In this document: positions 1-7,025 of the stretch, one piece after another | Position numbering within the stretch: position 1 is the first letter of the stretch | Layout of the letters: each line of letters begins with the position of its first letter | NCBI GenBank assembly: GCA_900757335.1 | Contig: CAAENL010000202.1 | Coordinates: forward strand, 1-7,821 | Direction: 5' to 3' | Length of the DNA: 7,821 bases | DNA from: Clostridia bacterium | GTDB lineage: Bacteria; Bacillota; Clostridia; Oscillospirales; Acutalibacteraceae | The notes under the pieces: generated by a model | The model's database searches: none | The model's input: only the letters and a program-made list of their open reading frames with translations | Told to the model about the DNA's origin: nothing | Program-made: the position numbers and the translations under genes

Positions 1-1534
1 CCATCGCCATATTTAAACAGTTCCCTGCCATATCTATAACGGTATCTAATAGATTTTCAGAGGTAAGTTTTTTCAAAGCAACAGAAGGCGACGGAACAGA
101 ATCGTTCATCTTGTTAATCTCACATAAAATAACAGAAATTGAATAAAGATGGTGATATGGAGCATAAGCTTTCATTGCTAAAAGCGTTTCATTTAACCCC
201 ATTGGGTTATCTTTATTCCACTTTTCATAAAGTTTGTTAAACATCACATTTAAAGCTTGAACATTTTCCGGAGAGTATTCTCTGTGAAACAGTTGGTCAA
301 AATACTTGTCGAATATTTTTGTTTCACTATATGAGATTGTAGGTCTTTGTGAATGCCAAGCAATAAGTTGTTTTCCTAAATCGGTCAAATTAACAATATG
401 AGAAGTATTATACTTGACCGAATCCACTTTTTCGCCACGTTTAGTAACAAAGTATCCGTCAGTATAGAATTGTTCGTAAGCTTTTTTCAACGCAAGAACC
501 GATTTATCATTACTACGAAGGTCTCTTGCTTTAACAGCATTTTGGCTGTTAGTCGAGGTGCTGATATTATCCGCTCTATCCGAATCGCTAATTTCATAAA
601 ATCTAAACATTACATAAGCGTCATCTGCTTTTTTCGCCGATTCACTGCAGCTGAACATTGTGTTAAGCGACTGACAACCGTTTACTACATTCAGCTCTTT
701 AACCGATAATATATTATCGTGAATTGTCATTTGTGAACAGATTGCCGTTATACCGTTATGTAAGAAGAAAAAGTCACTCGCGTTCTTTTTTATGGTTTGA
801 GCAATGCCTTTATTTACTTTATTGCTTGTACCTAACGATTGACGAACATTTTTACGAAACAAGCTTCCGTCTTTAATTCCCGGAATTTTAATACATTCTT
901 TAAGTGGTAAAGCAACTATAACAGCTTTTGTATCTCCGATAGTAAGTTCCATATATTTTCCGTCTTCAAGCACAAATTCGTGATTAATATATGGTCTGTT
1001 TTTATTTAATGCTTCATTATATTTGAATTTTAGAGTATCATTATCAATTACATTGAGATTAGCTTGCAACACTTCACTCTCAGCAAGTTCTCTTTGAAAA
1101 GCAGAGAGGTCTGCTTTTGCCGACTCTGTAAGTTCTGATGTAGTAATAAGCTCAAAACAAATTTCGTAATCATCTTCAATAGCATTTGCCATTTCATTAA
1201 TTTTAACTTGAAGTTTTTGATTTGCTCCATCCTGCAGATGAATTAAATCCTTTACTTGAATCCAAGAAGAAAGTACTTCTCGTAAAGGTGCAGAATCTAC
1301 AGAATCACCACTATAAAACTTGCCCTGAATTATGTAAATAGTTGACGATTGATTATCGATATATACAGCATCAATTTGCTTATCGCCTGCACCATCGGTA
1401 ATGCAATCTTTTGTTTCGTATGTATCAAGGTTATGTATGTTGCGAAGATACCAAGCAACAAATCTCTGTCCGTCATTTGGATAATTTTGTTGGTAGTATT
1501 CTTGGGATATTTCTGACAGGATTTTATTATACAT
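1..1534 (-). CDS. AIPR-family abortive infection protein with N-terminal Mrr-like nuclease motif (partial, C-terminus off the window)
   Basis: I read this frame codon by codon from the ATG at 1534 to the left edge: 511 codons without a stop, so the C-terminus is missing. A GGAGG at 1543-1547, 8 nt upstream, fixes the start. Residues about 40-75 look like a PD-(D/E)xK nuclease core of the Mrr type: an Asp in QIDAV (D55), then a strand ending in IIQGK with a QxK pair (Q70, K72). Residues about 222-345 carry AIPR (PF10592) signatures: LFRKNVRQSLG, NKVNKGIAQT, FFFLHNGIT, VVNGCQSLNTM and the TNSQNAVKARDL stretch. AIPR proteins are known from abortive infection and from restriction-modification operons, so a cytoplasmic antiphage nuclease is the natural inference; target and trigger are unknown. 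The gene starts 17 nt after the RlmD tail frame, with no terminator between, suggesting co-transcription. Family assignment is from remembered motifs, not a search. Confidence 0.85.
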   Translation of the reverse strand, partial: MYNKILSEISQEYYQQNYPNDGQRFVAWYLRNIHNLDTYETKDCITDGAGDKQIDAVYIDNQSSTIYIIQGKFYSGDSVDSAPLREVLSSWIQVKDLIHLQDGANQKLQVKINEMANAIEDDYEICFELITTSELTESAKADLSAFQRELAESEVLQANLNVIDNDTLKFKYNEALNKNRPYINHEFVLEDGKYMELTIGDTKAVIVALPLKECIKIPGIKDGSLFRKNVRQSLGTSNKVNKGIAQTIKKNASDFFFLHNGITAICSQMTIHDNILSVKELNVVNGCQSLNTMFSCSESAKKADDAYVMFRFYEISDSDRADNISTSTNSQNAVKARDLRSNDKSVLALKKAYEQFYTDGYFVTKRGEKVDSVKYNTSHIVNLTDLGKQLIAWHSQRPTISYSETKIFDKYFDQLFHREYSPENVQALNVMFNKLYEKWNKDNPMGLNETLLAMKAYAPYHHLYSISVILCEINKMNDSVPSPSVALKKLTSENLLDTVIDMAGNCLNMAM

Positions 1535-1542
1535 CGTGATTA

Positions 1543-1547
1543 CCTCC
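1543..1547 (-). promoter_or_regulatory. Ribosome binding site of the AIPR gene
   Basis: GGAGG lies 8 nt before the ATG at 1534. It sits in the 17-nt gap after the RlmD tail stop, so the AIPR gene has its own strong initiation site even if it shares the rlmD transcript. Confidence 0.85.
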
Positions 1548-1551
1548 AAAA

Positions 1552-1788
1552 TTATATCATCTTAAAACGCCTTAAAGCATTCATAATAGCTTCTTCTTTA
1601 TCTTTCGTACATTGTGGCTGTTTAGTTTTTTCGGATTTCGGATTATTGTAATTCTTTCGCTCAATAATTCCACACTTGGTTTTTACTTGCGCTACGTTGA
1701 GTGAGGAAACCTTTAAACCATATCTTTCAAACACATAATCTTTGATTTCTTCATAGGTTGCTTTTGATTCCGACGAAGTTAAATCCAA
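1552..1788 (-). CDS. Detached C-terminal tail of RlmD (fragment behind an in-frame stop)
   Basis: This 78-codon frame is in phase with rlmD and begins immediately after its TAA stop. It reads LDLTSSESKATYEEIKDYV, then a GLKVSSLNVAQVKTKCGIIE segment, and ends in ALRRFKMI. From memory, many clostridial RlmD-type proteins continue after the VETVV motif through an acidic stretch ending in DELDLT and then this same tail. Here the codon expected to be Glu (GAA) is TAA, so one base change explains the split. The only start at the junction is a TTG directly abutting the stop, and I see no ribosome binding site before it. Independent translation is therefore doubtful; readthrough, reinitiation or a dead fragment are all possible. 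The frame has no further lesion. The tail's function is unknown; the TYEEIKDYV to QVKTKCGI segment could be a small helical nucleic-acid-binding fold, which is only a guess. Confidence 0.55.
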   Translation of the reverse strand: MDLTSSESKATYEEIKDYVFERYGLKVSSLNVAQVKTKCGIIERKNYNNPKSEKTKQPQCTKDKEEAIMNALRRFKMI

Positions 1789-3192
1789 TTAGTCCATATC
1801 AACGGTAATGTCGATATATGTGTCGGGAGTTTTTCTAACCAACTGAACAACCGTCTCAACGTGAGGGGTTCTCGGAAACAAATCAACAGGAATGACTTTG
1901 CAAATTTTATATTTTTCTGTGCAAAGCTTTTTTAAATCTTTTGCAAGAGTCGCAGGATTACAAGATATGTAAAGTATCTTTTCGGGAAAAACTTCAATCA
2001 AATCTTGCAAAACACTCTCTGAGCAACCTTTTCGAGGAGGATCCAATATTACTGCGTCAATTTTTAAATTTGAAAAACTTCTAAATACTTCCTTTGAATC
2101 CGAACAAATAAACTTAGCATTTTCAACATTATTTAACAAAGCATTTTCGCGAGCATCCATTACTGCTTTTTCGACTATTTCCGCTCCGATTATTTTAGCA
2201 GCATCATTTGACATAGTAAGTCCGATAGTCCCTATTCCGCAATATAAATCCAAAAGTGTTTCGTTGCTTTTAAGATTTAAAACTTGTCTGCCTAAAGTAT
2301 AAAGTTTTTCCGTTTGGTCATGGTTTACTTGATAAAAAGATTCCGGAGAAATTTTAAATTTCATTCCGCAAAGAGTATCAGTTATACTACTTTCTCCCCA
2401 AATATTTTGAAATTTTTTTCCTAAAATGACATTCGTGCGTTCAGGATTATAATTTACAATTATGCTTTTAATGTTTTCAAATTTTTTTATAAGTAAACTT
2501 ACAAGCTCTTTAGAAAACGGCAAAACTTTTTTATTTACAACTATACATACCATTATTTCTTCGCAATTTTGCGAACAGCGAAGATATATGTGCCTCACAA
2601 CGCCTTTTCCGCTCTTTTCGTTATAGGAAAGTATTTTATATTTTTTCATAAACGATTTTATTTCTGAAATTATCTTATCAAAAACTTTCGGATGAAGTTT
2701 ACAACTTTCACATGATATAATATTGTGACTATGTAAACCGTAAAACCCGGAAATTATATTTCCTTCTTTATCGTTACCAACAGGAACTTGCACTTTATTT
2801 CTGTATCCAATATTTTTTAAAGCACCGCAAATATTTTGAATCTGTATGTTTTTAAAACCTCCGATACGTTCCAAGCAATCCTTAACGTGCTTTTGCTTAA
2901 TTTTAAGTTCAGCTTCATAAGAAATATGTCTAAACGCACATCCTCCGCATTTACTGTAAACAGAACAGTCAATCGTAATTCTGTCAGGTGAATAATTAAT
3001 AATTTCTTGCAGTTTTCCTATAAGATAATTGCTCTTTATCTTTATAATTTTAGCTAAAACTTTATCCCCAACCGCACATTTGGGGACAAATACTGCTATA
3101 TTATTCCATCTTCCGATTCCAATTCCCTCAATAGTAACATCCTCTATGGCAATTTCTATAACATCATTCTTTTTTATCTCTAATTTCATCAC
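1789..3192 (-). CDS. rlmD: 23S rRNA (uracil-5-)-methyltransferase, RlmD/RlmCD type
   Basis: SAM-dependent enzyme that makes 5-methyluridine in 23S rRNA (U1939, and possibly U747 as in Bacillus RlmCD). Domains in order: an N-terminal TRAM RNA-binding domain (about 5-62); an iron-sulfur cluster motif with C76, C82 and C85 plus a fourth Cys at C161 or C164; then a Rossmann methyltransferase domain. Seen there are FYQVN (286-290), SAM motif LLDLYCGIGTIGL (313-325), DPPRKG (384-389), the catalytic nucleophile C411 in ISCNPATL and the general base E446 in HVETVV. All expected catalytic residues are present, so the 467-residue core should be active. The start is GTG at 3192 with AGGA 7 nt upstream; the adjacent ATG at 3189 is equally possible. 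The stop replaces a Glu codon expected in longer homologues, so the usual about 78-residue tail is cut off (see that entry). Exact target uridine cannot be read from the sequence. Confidence 0.93.
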   Translation of the reverse strand: MMKLEIKKNDVIEIAIEDVTIEGIGIGRWNNIAVFVPKCAVGDKVLAKIIKIKSNYLIGKLQEIINYSPDRITIDCSVYSKCGGCAFRHISYEAELKIKQKHVKDCLERIGGFKNIQIQNICGALKNIGYRNKVQVPVGNDKEGNIISGFYGLHSHNIISCESCKLHPKVFDKIISEIKSFMKKYKILSYNEKSGKGVVRHIYLRCSQNCEEIMVCIVVNKKVLPFSKELVSLLIKKFENIKSIIVNYNPERTNVILGKKFQNIWGESSITDTLCGMKFKISPESFYQVNHDQTEKLYTLGRQVLNLKSNETLLDLYCGIGTIGLTMSNDAAKIIGAEIVEKAVMDARENALLNNVENAKFICSDSKEVFRSFSNLKIDAVILDPPRKGCSESVLQDLIEVFPEKILYISCNPATLAKDLKKLCTEKYKICKVIPVDLFPRTPHVETVVQLVRKTPDTYIDITVDMD

Positions 3193-3223
3193 AGCATATT
3201 CCTTTTATCAAACTTTAAAGCGT

Positions 3224-3252
3224 ATAGTACCACAAATAAAAAAATTTTTAAA
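3224..3252 (-). promoter_or_regulatory. Predicted promoter of rlmD
   Basis: Minus-strand -35 TTTAAA (3252-3247) and -10 TACTAT (3229-3224) are separated by 17 bp. A TG one base before the -10 makes it an extended -10. Both hexamers are imperfect. The implied transcript start near 3217 leaves about 25 nt to the rlmD start. Confidence 0.5.
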
Positions 3253-3280
3253 CCATTGCACTTTTATATATTCCTAATTT

Positions 3281-3317
3281 AAACTAAAGTATATAAAGTT
3301 TAATACTTTTGTAGTTT
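3281..3317 (-). terminator. Possible weak terminator after the deoxyribosyltransferase-like gene
   Basis: An AT-rich hairpin pairs AAACTAAAGTAT (3281-3292) with ATACTT (3303-3308) and TAGTTT (3312-3317), with a three-base bulge. It lies 44-80 nt past the stop of the 103-codon gene. It has almost no GC and only a short AAATT tail, so it may not function. Confidence 0.2.
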
Positions 3318-3360
3318 GAAGATATCCTTATAAATAAAACGCTCATTTAAAAAAATCTTT

Positions 3361-3672
3361 TCAATTAACATTTCGCAAAAATTCGGTGTGAAAAATTACT
3401 TCCTTACCAAGATTTTGAGCAAACGCCATCTCCTTCTTTACCTGCGAACCAATATATCCTTGAATATTAACCACATAAACAGCGTCTGATAATTCTATTT
3501 TTTTAAAATGTGCCGAATTTAAAGCAATTATTTCATCTTCGCTCAAATTTAATTTCCCTTCGTTATACACACATTGTAACACATTCATATCATATTTCGT
3601 CTCTAAAATAAAAGCGATTTCTTTCATTTCTTTTTCAAATTTCATGCTCCCGCAGACTGTAACAGTTTTCAA
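3361..3672 (-). CDS. Nucleoside 2-deoxyribosyltransferase-like small protein
   Basis: A 103-residue soluble protein with an alternating strand-helix pattern. It opens with VTVCGSM (residues 4-10), a glycine-serine loop after the first strand. Near the C-terminus it has LSDAVYVVN (61-69), then GYIG (72-75) and E81 in KKEMAFA. This D...GYIGS...E arrangement is typical of the nucleoside 2-deoxyribosyltransferase / DUF4406-like fold, where the Glu is the usual nucleophile. It is shorter than classical enzymes (about 150 residues), so a base-exchange activity cannot be assumed; nucleotide binding or hydrolysis is an alternative. Start is TTG at 3672, supported by GGAGGT at 3679-3684. The gene has its own promoter, is separated from rlmD by 168 nt and follows the terminator of the membrane gene, so it is probably monocistronic. 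The real role is unknown. Confidence 0.75.
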   Translation of the reverse strand: MKTVTVCGSMKFEKEMKEIAFILETKYDMNVLQCVYNEGKLNLSEDEIIALNSAHFKKIELSDAVYVVNIQGYIGSQVKKEMAFAQNLGKEVIFHTEFLRNVN

Positions 3673-3678
3673 TTTTTT

Positions 3679-3684
3679 ACCTCC
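3679..3684 (-). promoter_or_regulatory. Ribosome binding site deciding a TTG start
   Basis: GGAGGT lies 6 nt before the TTG at 3672. No ATG or GTG in frame near it has better spacing, so this site is the reason to accept the TTG start of the 103-residue protein. Confidence 0.8.
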
Positions 3685-3705
3685 ACAAAGTGTGACTTGT
3701 ACTTC

Positions 3706-3734
3706 TTTTTACTTTAAAAAATGGGAAACGTCAA
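3706..3734 (-). promoter_or_regulatory. Predicted promoter of the deoxyribosyltransferase-like gene
   Basis: TTGACG (3734-3729) and TAAAAA (3711-3706) are separated by exactly 17 bp. The -35 matches consensus at five of six positions, the -10 at four of six. Expected start of transcription is near 3699, about 27 nt before the TTG start. Confidence 0.5.
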
Positions 3735-3849
3735 TCGAAATTACCTATTCATTCTATTAACAGAGAATATCATTTTACTTTGTATTAAATTGTAAATGTT
3801 TTTATCGGGAAAATCAATCTCAGTAAACTTTTGTTAAACCGTTATTCAT

Positions 3850-3900
3850 AGCCAAACTTCAACATCATTGTGCTTAAGCAATATGGAGTTTTGGCTTTTT
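3850..3900 (+). terminator. Orphan plus-strand terminator-like hairpin
   Basis: AGCCAAACTTC (3850-3860) pairs with GGAGTTTTGGCT (3885-3896) with one bulged T and one G-U pair, and a run of five T follows directly on the plus strand. The loop contains the small palindrome TGCTTAAGCA. On the minus strand no T-run follows, so the structure points to plus-strand transcription, although I find no plus-strand gene upstream of it. Confidence 0.45.
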
Positions 3901-3920
3901 ATAGTTTAAAAGTATACATA

Positions 3921-3966
3921 TAAATAAAAAGCCCTTTTGAGAAAGAATTTCTCCTCTCTCAAAAGG
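3921..3966 (-). terminator. Intrinsic terminator of the membrane protein gene
   Basis: A perfect 10-bp stem, CCTTTTGAGA (3933-3942) with TCTCAAAAGG (3957-3966), has a 14-nt loop. On the minus strand it is followed by GC and then TTTTTATTTA. It lies about 54 nt beyond the stop codon of the membrane protein gene. A smaller alternative hairpin (GAGAAA with TTTCTC, 3939-3953) overlaps the left arm. Confidence 0.85.
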
Positions 3967-4019
3967 TAAATTTAACAAAATTTAATAGTATATGACTTTC
4001 ACAACTGTTTAAATATATC

Positions 4020-4886
4020 TTATTTTTTGCTTATATCATAAGTATTACTGCTTACACTAAGTTCATATGCAGTTTTATTACCATTTTCATCTACGACTAT
4101 TAAATTGGTTTTTCCTCCTCTTATAAACGATGCATTTACTACATAACCCTCAAAATTTTTATCATATTCTATGTTAACTTTACCCATCGAATCATTTTCT
4201 AAATATGCACTGCATTTTTCATTCAAAGACACACCATTATTCAAAAAAATCGTAGTATTATACACAATTTTGTTCGTAAATGATATTACAGACGCAACAA
4301 GAATAATTATAGTACTGATTATAACTCCTGTAATTTTAATTTTTTTATTATTGAATATACACAACGGGTATAACAATAATGTAGCCAAACAAAACAGTGT
4401 ACTCAGCAAGTGAAAAGGAAAATTAAATATAGTTTCTCTCATGTAATAAGCAAGCTGAATACCTAACAGCAATAATACAGGTGTTAATATTAACAGTCCC
4501 CACCATTTATCTTTTTTCATAAAATACCCGATAAATCCCATTGGTATGGTAAGAAGCGACAATATAAGCAAATGTTGGTAGTTTTGAAATAGACCGAAGC
4601 CCCTACCGTCAAAAGGAACCTGAATAAGATATACAAGCGGTTGACTTATTAAAAAGAATACAAAACATTTTAATGCTGAATCAATCGCGGATTTACTGTT
4701 CATAATAATTATTATTCCAAATAAAATCCACACTTCAAATATTGCAGTTATATCTCTGAATGAAGTATTACGTGTTGCAGGTATTATTGCCATAATTGCA
4801 GTGTATACACCTGCGATAACTGAAAAAATAATTAACCTTAACCAAGTTAAATTAAGTTCGCCAAATAATTTTTTTATTTTACTCAT
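4020..4886 (-). CDS. Seven-helix membrane protein with extracytoplasmic C-terminal domain, unknown function
   Basis: I do not recognise this family. The 288-residue protein has a short basic N-terminus (MSKIKKLFG), then seven hydrophobic segments at about 16-36, 46-63, 73-90, 104-123, 129-148, 158-178 and 184-203. An inside N-terminus and seven helices place the last about 85 residues outside the membrane. That domain is rich in beta-type sequence (GKTNLIVVDENGN, AYELSV) and resembles a small Ig-like or cadherin-like fold; this is inference. No catalytic motif is evident. The ATG at 4886 is chosen because GGGGAGG (4896-4902) lies 9 nt upstream; the frame stays open to 4958, but the added residues would run through a palindrome and lack a ribosome binding site. 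The gene stands alone, with its own likely promoter and terminator, so neighbours give no clue to its job. Confidence 0.8.
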   Translation of the reverse strand: MSKIKKLFGELNLTWLRLIIFSVIAGVYTAIMAIIPATRNTSFRDITAIFEVWILFGIIIIMNSKSAIDSALKCFVFFLISQPLVYLIQVPFDGRGFGLFQNYQHLLILSLLTIPMGFIGYFMKKDKWWGLLILTPVLLLLGIQLAYYMRETIFNFPFHLLSTLFCLATLLLYPLCIFNNKKIKITGVIISTIIILVASVISFTNKIVYNTTIFLNNGVSLNEKCSAYLENDSMGKVNIEYDKNFEGYVVNASFIRGGKTNLIVVDENGNKTAYELSVSSNTYDISKK

Positions 4887-4931
4887 AACTATAAACCTCC
4901 CCAAATTATAATTTACATTTATTTTAGAAGA

Positions 4932-4957
4932 TGAGCAATCCCAATTGGAATTGCTCA
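4932..4957. repeat. Palindrome just downstream of the membrane gene promoter
   Basis: TGAGCAAT (4932-4939) pairs with ATTGCTCA (4950-4957) around a centre containing CCAATTGG; only one pair is mismatched across 26 bases. It starts a few bases after the likely transcription start and no T-run follows on the minus strand. It therefore looks more like an operator or a 5' UTR hairpin than a terminator. Confidence 0.55.
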
Positions 4958-4969
4958 CTTATTCTATTG

Positions 4970-4975
4970 ATTATA
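4970..4975 (-). promoter_or_regulatory. Possible -10 box of the membrane gene promoter
   Basis: A perfect TATAAT lies on the minus strand 84 nt upstream of the ATG at 4886. No good -35 is found at 16-18 bp (the best hexamer, TTGGTA, is only 13 bp away), so the promoter may be activator-dependent or this may be a chance match in AT-rich sequence. Confidence 0.35.
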
Positions 4976-5082
4976 AAATTTTTTCTTGTACCAATATCTT
5001 CATCAAATGATGTAAGTCTGATATAAATCTACACTTTTTACTAAACAGAGTATATCATATTTATCTCGCAAAACAATACACC

Positions 5083-7011
5083 TTAGTAAAGCTTTGCTCC
5101 CGCAGGAATACGGTTGTCCACCATGAGAAGATTTAGCTTTTCTTCGCTTTCTTCTTTATGAACGGCAGAAATAAGCATGCCGCATGAATCAATACCCATC
5201 ATTGCTCTCGGAGGAAGGTTTGTTATTGCTATTAAAGTTTTTCCGATGAGCTCTTCGGGTTCATAGTAGGCGTGTATTCCGCTTAAAATTACACGCTCAT
5301 TTTCAGTTCCGTCGTCTAAAGTGAATTTTAAAAGTTTCTTTGATTTTTTCACAGCTTCGCAATTTTTTACTTTTACGGCACGGAAATCACATTTGCTGAA
5401 AGTTTCAAAATCTACATAATCTTTAAAAAGCGGTTCGATTTCAACTTTGGAAAAATCAATTGCACCGCTAAGTTCACCTACACCGTTCAAAGAACTGCTT
5501 CCTCCCAGAGGCTTCATTGTCGGGAAAATAATAACATCACGAATGGAAGCACTGTCGGTAAGGAGCATTGCCAAACGATCTATTCCCATTCCGAGTCCTC
5601 CTGTGGGAGGCATACCGTATTCGAGAGCAGTTATGAAATCTTCATCTATCATATTCGCTTCGTCGTCTCCGGCGTCGCGAAGTTTCATCTGGTGCTCAAA
5701 ACGTTTTCTTTGGTCGATGGGGTCATTTAACTCGGAATAAGCATTGGCAATCTCTCTTTTTGCTATGAAAAGCTCAAAACGTTCGACCAAATGAGATTCA
5801 TCTTTTTTACGCTTGGTAAGAGGAGAAACTTCCACGGGATAATCACACACAAACGTCGGCTGAACAAGATTTTCTTCAACTTTTTCTTCAAAAGCTTTAT
5901 TTAAAATATCGCCCCATACATCTGTATCTTTTATTTCTATTCCTAATTTTTTTGCATACTCTTTGGCTTTTTCATCGTTACCGACAAACTCAGAAAAATC
6001 CACTTCGGTATACTTTTTCACTGCTTCAATCATTGTTATTCGTTCAAAAGGTTTGGAAAAATCTATTTTTTCGCCCTGATAATCAACAACTGTATCTCCG
6101 CAGCAGGCAACAGCCGCATTTCTAATAATATTTTCAGCTATTTCCATCATTTTTTTGTAATCTGCATAAGCTTCGTAAAGTTCTATAGTGGTAAACTCGG
6201 GATTGTGGCGTGTTGACATTCCTTCATTTCTAAAAAGGCGTCCGAGTTCATAAACTCTGTCCATTCCTCCGACTATAAGTCTTTTTAAATAAAGCTCAGG
6301 AGCAATTCTTAAAAATAGGTCTATATCGAGAGTGTTGTGATGAGTAATAAACGGCTTTGCGGCAGCTCCTCCGGGAATTACGTTCAAAATCGGAGTTTCA
6401 ACTTCCACATATCCGTTATTATCAAGATATTTTCTGATTTCTTTTATTATTTTGCTTCTCTTAACAAACGTATCTTTTATTTCAGGGGAAGAAATTAAAT
6501 CCAAATATCTTTGACGGTATCTTGTGTCGGTGTCTCTAAGTCCGTGAAATTTTTCGGGAAGCGGCAAAAATGATTTTGAAAGAAGTTTAATTTCTTTTGT
6601 ATGTACAGAAATCTCGCCTCTTCTGGTTTTAAATACAAAACCGCTCAACCCCACTATATCGCCTATATCCCAGGAAGAAGACATTTGTTTATATGCATTT
6701 TCTCCCACATCATCAACTTTTACATAAATTTGAATTCTTCCGCTGGAATCCAAAATATCCATAAAAGACGCTTTCCCCATATTTCTCCAGCTTACTATTC
6801 TGCCGGCAATGGAAACGTCTTTTCCTTCCAGAGTTTCAAAATTTTCTTTTATGTCACGAGAAAAATCTGTTTGATTAAATTCGGTTTCTTCAAACGGATT
6901 GTTGCCTTCGTTTTTAAGGGTTTCAAATTTTTCGCGTCTTATTTTCATCATCTCGTTTACATCGCAGTCTTCCTGCGGTACCGAACCGTTTAATTCTTTT
7001 TCATTTTCCAT
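5083..7011 (-). CDS. lysS: Lysyl-tRNA synthetase (class II) with fused C-terminal tRNA-binding domain
   Basis: Charges tRNA-Lys with lysine in the cytoplasm. In the 642-residue protein, an OB-fold anticodon-binding domain (about 66-146) precedes the class II catalytic core. Seen in the core are the PGGAAAKPF loop (213-221), [12 protein letters not shown] (232-243), motif 2 FRNEG with RHNPEFT (260-264, 268-274) and motif 3 [12 protein letters not shown] (472-483). A typical bacterial LysRS ends near FPTMKP (495-500). Here about 140 more residues follow, and 535-642 match the tRNA-binding domain of Trbp111 and MetRS C-termini ([39 protein letters not shown]). The ATG at 7011 has AAGGA at 7022-7026, overlapping the greA stop with a 14-nt gap. 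The frame runs open to a TTG at 7059 inside greA, rejected for lack of a ribosome binding site. It is co-transcribed with greA; I see no clear terminator after it. Confidence 0.95.
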   Translation of the reverse strand: MENEKELNGSVPQEDCDVNEMMKIRREKFETLKNEGNNPFEETEFNQTDFSRDIKENFETLEGKDVSIAGRIVSWRNMGKASFMDILDSSGRIQIYVKVDDVGENAYKQMSSSWDIGDIVGLSGFVFKTRRGEISVHTKEIKLLSKSFLPLPEKFHGLRDTDTRYRQRYLDLISSPEIKDTFVKRSKIIKEIRKYLDNNGYVEVETPILNVIPGGAAAKPFITHHNTLDIDLFLRIAPELYLKRLIVGGMDRVYELGRLFRNEGMSTRHNPEFTTIELYEAYADYKKMMEIAENIIRNAAVACCGDTVVDYQGEKIDFSKPFERITMIEAVKKYTEVDFSEFVGNDEKAKEYAKKLGIEIKDTDVWGDILNKAFEEKVEENLVQPTFVCDYPVEVSPLTKRKKDESHLVERFELFIAKREIANAYSELNDPIDQRKRFEHQMKLRDAGDDEANMIDEDFITALEYGMPPTGGLGMGIDRLAMLLTDSASIRDVIIFPTMKPLGGSSSLNGVGELSGAIDFSKVEIEPLFKDYVDFETFSKCDFRAVKVKNCEAVKKSKKLLKFTLDDGTENERVILSGIHAYYEPEELIGKTLIAITNLPPRAMMGIDSCGMLISAVHKEESEEKLNLLMVDNRIPAGAKLY

Positions 7012-7025
7012 ATTTTTAATTTCCT

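Larger units (their letters stand above)
3673..4019. other. 347-base intergenic region
   Basis: No coding frame is convincing here. From right to left it holds the minus-strand terminator of the membrane gene, a plus-strand terminator-like hairpin, about 115 bases of AT-rich sequence with no feature I can name, and the promoter and ribosome binding site of the 103-residue gene. Confidence 0.6.

Noticed and set aside
398..709. 103-codon plus-strand open frame
   Set aside because: It lies antisense to the AIPR frame, which has clear family motifs across this stretch. The frame has no recognisable domain.
1048..1230. 60-codon minus-strand open frame in another phase
   Set aside because: It is a shadow inside the AIPR gene, low in complexity and lysine/leucine rich, with no ribosome binding site.
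4933..4956. Palindrome considered as the lysS terminator
   Set aside because: It lies about 125 bases past the lysS stop, beyond the likely promoter of the next gene, and no T-run follows on the minus strand.
4887..4958. N-terminal extension of the membrane protein to 4958
   Set aside because: The added 24 residues run through the palindrome and lack a ribosome binding site; the ATG at 4886 has GGGGAGG nine bases upstream.
5447..5740. Plus-strand open frame opposite lysS, and similar frames at 6601-7210 and 7239-7596
   Set aside because: All are antisense to strongly conserved lysS and greA coding sequence or its leader and carry no domain of their own.
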